This document shows, in pieces, positions 61,437 to 64,000 of a DNA stretch of 64,000 bases. The notes beneath the pieces are model-generated. The model did not search any database and had not been told where the DNA came from. It was given only the letters and a program-made list of their open reading frames with translations. Position numbers and translations under genes: made by a program. This DNA comes from Symbiodinium natans (Eukaryota > Sar > Dinophyceae > Suessiales > Symbiodiniaceae): assembly GCA_905221605.1 (NCBI GenBank), contig CAJNDS010002612.1, forward strand, positions 363,626-427,625, in the 5' to 3' direction. The first letter of the stretch is position 1. Each line of letters begins with the position of its first letter.

Positions 61437-63909
61437 ATGCAGGCGAAAGATGAGGATGCATCTATGGCCGCAGTCAGCTTACCGGGAGTGGTTCGTCCAA
61501 TGCATCAGGTTCTTCCAGTCCCCTGGTGCTCTCACCTTCCCCTGGAACTTCCATCAGACCTTACTCGCCTCGAGCTGGACCGGGGCCCTGGATTGCGGTC
61601 GACATCCATCCTTGGAACCTGCGAGTGGCCAATGGACCTCCTCATGCAGGACATACTGCCAATTCGAGTGTCCGCACTTCGCTTCATGCAACACAGTGCG
61701 AGCTGTTGGTTTTCGGATGGCCGGGCCCTTGAAGATCTTATCGTTGGCATCATCAGTGGTCGCACTCGGCCTTGGGAGTTACCGCCGGTGGAGCTTATTG
61801 GTGATGTAGATGCCATTGAAGCGCCAGCACAGCAGCGAGAGGTGCCACTGGTGTGGACGCGAGATCACCGCAGGGTTTGGTGCTTGCAGGCAGCCTTGGC
61901 GAAGCTGCGTCAGTGTATCCCTGGCCTCGAGATTTTGATCCCAGCACGGTTTCAAAGCTCCAGCACGATCCAAGAGAGATGCAGGACATAGCGAGAAAGT
62001 TCAAGACTTCGCAGAAGGGGACACTCTCAGGCCTGCGCCTGATGCTTGAGGGTAGCCTGTCAATTCCAGCCGTCAAGCAAAGTGTCTTGAGCCTTCCTTG
62101 CAGCAACACTCGTCATCACCTCTTTCTGGAGCTGGACGCACGCATTTTGGAACAAGGAGCTGCCGCTCGCCTGGTCACCTGGGCGAAATCGCATCAGTTC
62201 CTTCTGCAGCCTCCAATCCCGCAGACCTCCGTGCCACAAGCACATCCAAACACCAGTCCCGCCCCACTCCTTGGCTCTTGCGCTGTGCACTTGGTGCCCC
62301 ATGTCGCAGCGGAGCAAGGACGAAGGAACATGACAGCAGATGTTGCTGGATCCCACATCACAGCAGATGTTGCTGGAGCCCACCGTGACTTTGAATGCCC
62401 CAAGTTGCCAGGCTTGGTAGCTTTGCAGCCTTTTTCATGGGAAGCATCGGCAATTGCAAATTACTTTCATTCTTGCATGCCTTTCGACACTGAAGTCTTC
62501 CAAGTGCAAAGAGTTGACAACACCGATTTGTGGAAGCAATACCTCGTGTGGCGCACGGAAGTGGAACAGCGCCTAAACAGCTGCTGCAGCGAGTGGGCGC
62601 CCGAGCTGCAAGCAGCAAGTGGGTTCTGCCGGAGAATTCCTGCGAATTCGAAGTCTGTCCCCATATGTCCGCATACGATAATTACTGTGCCAGGTCTCTC
62701 TCTTTAAACATGTAGTAAACGACGTTGATGTCTAGGATGCGGCTGTCACTGCACTGCAGCTTGAGAAGAACCCTAACCCTAAACCCTAAACCCTAAACCC
62801 TAAACCCTCATGTAGCTCGCATGGTCTTGCCAAGGGCATCAAGGACTTTGGTGAGAGGCCCTCGGCCGAGCTCTGGCTGTGGAAGTTGTACGATGGCAGC
62901 CTTGCCCGCATGTTCGGGTCTTCTTTGCTTCGTCTTCGTTGGGGGTTTAGGGCTTAGGGTTTAGCGTTTACAGTTTAGGGTTTAGGGTTGCAGCCAGGCT
63001 TGATGCATGTGACCCTAAAGCCCGAATCCCGGACCTTCAGCCCATCTAAACTCTCTTTCAGTCTAAGCCCGGCATGTGCAACCAAGAGCAAGCAAAACCT
63101 GAGGGCCACTGGAAAGCTTGGTGCGTCAAGGATTCCAAGTCGTGGGCGGCCACAGTGATGGGAAGCAGGGCCTGGGTATCAAGTTTTCTTGTCAGCCGAC
63201 TCTGCTAGAGCCCACAGTGAGCTCCGATGGCTCAGACAAAGGGCGATCCATCATGCTAGTCTTGGCGCGGGTTGTGATCGGGCGAAGCGTGCAGCAGTGC
63301 GCGCACGCCAATCATGCGGCGACCTGCACTTGCCAGTTGCCCCAGGGTCGTGCAGCTGAGAAGCCGGATTACCACAGCATGAAGTCGTCTGACAATGGCA
63401 CGTTCACGGTTTTCGGAGCGCACCATAGCTATCCGGCGTATGTGCTGCACTGCGGGTCGGAGCTGCTAGCATGGTGCCGTACACACGCGTGCAGGGAGAA
63501 GCAATTCAGTCACACCGGATTGCAGAGCAGGTCCCTGCAGCTGCAGCTGGCGTTAGATCAGTGCAGGGGGCGCAGTGCATCGGTTTGGGATGCTGAAGAG
63601 GCTGTGTCAGGACTGGGAGCTTCATGCCGCGCGTCATCAACCTTCGAAAGGGCATCTGTGTCCAGTGCTTCAACGCAGGCTACGGCTACTCGTCTGCGAC
63701 GATGGATGAGCCAACCGCCGGCAGAACCACAACAAGCGGCGCCACGTGGCTTGGAGAGCATTGGGCACAGGGAAGCAAGTTCAACAAGCTCTCCACTCCT
63801 CCACCAGCCCAGAGATCAGCCCATGGATGCTCCGGCGGGAGAAGCTCGAAGTGCGGAGGACTCTGCTGCTTTGCGACGGATGCTGGGCTGCGCATTGGTA
63901 GCTTCTTAG
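61437..63909 (+). CDS. PARP-like ADP-ribosyltransferase-fold protein with an N-terminal dinoflagellate domain
   Basis: First exon from ATG 61437: LPIRVSALRFMQHSASCWFS, DGRALEDLIVGI, RDHRRVWCLQAALAKL, matching a domain frequent in dinoflagellate proteins ('I.vs.lr.tQ.s....F.dGR.l.dLi', 'DNRRLWCL'). The frame then changes between 61890 and 61985. A GC-AG intron from CAG|GCAGCC to ATGCAG|GAC would fix the phase, but a simple indel is also possible. 61984-62680 includes FDTEVFQVQRVDNTDLWKQY, like the start of PARP catalytic domains ('y.Vv.IqRiqN..LW..Y'). A middle exon near 62812-62935 reads GERPSAELWLWKLYDGSLAR. The exon from about 63110 reads GGHSDGKQGLGIKFS, GRSIMLVLARVVIGRSV, YHSMKSS and FTVFGAHHSYPAYVLH, as at PARP C-termini. 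A Ser/Ala-rich tail ends at TAG 63909. Catalytic His and Tyr appear replaced, so it may lack activity. Confidence 0.6.
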
Positions 63910-64000
63910 CCGTCCGATGTGGTCAAGTTCTGTCGGCCGAAAGTTTCTAATCTTGTTGTAGAGAGATGCTTGGTTTTTTTTGCCATGGGTGAAAGCAGCA

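Noticed and set aside
1-64000. A chromosome end (telomere).
   Set aside because: The repeats are internal, broken by exons and occur in both orientations.

Overview
The window looks like nuclear DNA of a dinoflagellate, probably of the Symbiodiniaceae type; the species cannot be told from the sequence. The reasons are: short exons (about 22-260 nt) separated by introns packed with plant-type telomere repeat (TTTAGGG/CCCTAAA); splice donors that are mostly GC or GA rather than GT, with an AG|G acceptor context; all recognised genes on the + strand; and many small inverted-repeat elements. These traits are known for dinoflagellates. No rRNA, tRNA, CRISPR array or bacterial-type operon was seen.

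Layout. 562-2472: 3' part of a gene for a TIR-like 'FISHAW' domain protein. 2473-6515: intergenic DNA with two hairpin-element families and telomeric arrays. 6516-14881: multi-exon gene with VPxG/PGQQ beta-type motifs and a proline-rich C-terminus. 16457-44783: a gene of about 28 kb for the splicing factor and ubiquitin ligase Prp19, with U-box, coiled coil and a full WD40 propeller in at least 22 tiny exons. 29715-32879: an armadillo-like gene with its own start and stop, lying on the same strand inside one Prp19 intron. 47066-47881: RCC1-like repeat protein in one exon. 48241-52450: unknown gene with His/Trp-rich exons. 53404-57465: C-terminal exons of a proline-rich protein. 61437-63909: a dinoflagellate-type domain joined to a PARP-like ADP-ribosyltransferase fold whose usual catalytic residues appear substituted.

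The most striking structure is not a gene. In at least a dozen introns the telomere repeats are placed convergently: TTTAGGG just after the donor side and CCCTAAA just before the acceptor side, read on the coding strand. The two arrays could pair in the pre-mRNA and bring the splice sites together. The pattern recurs in unrelated genes across the window, so repeat orientation predicts gene strand. It may be an intron-born repeat system (introner-like, or recruited telomere repeat) with a structural role in splicing.

Exon limits were set by eye from protein family resemblance, reading phase and AG|G context. They need transcript data.
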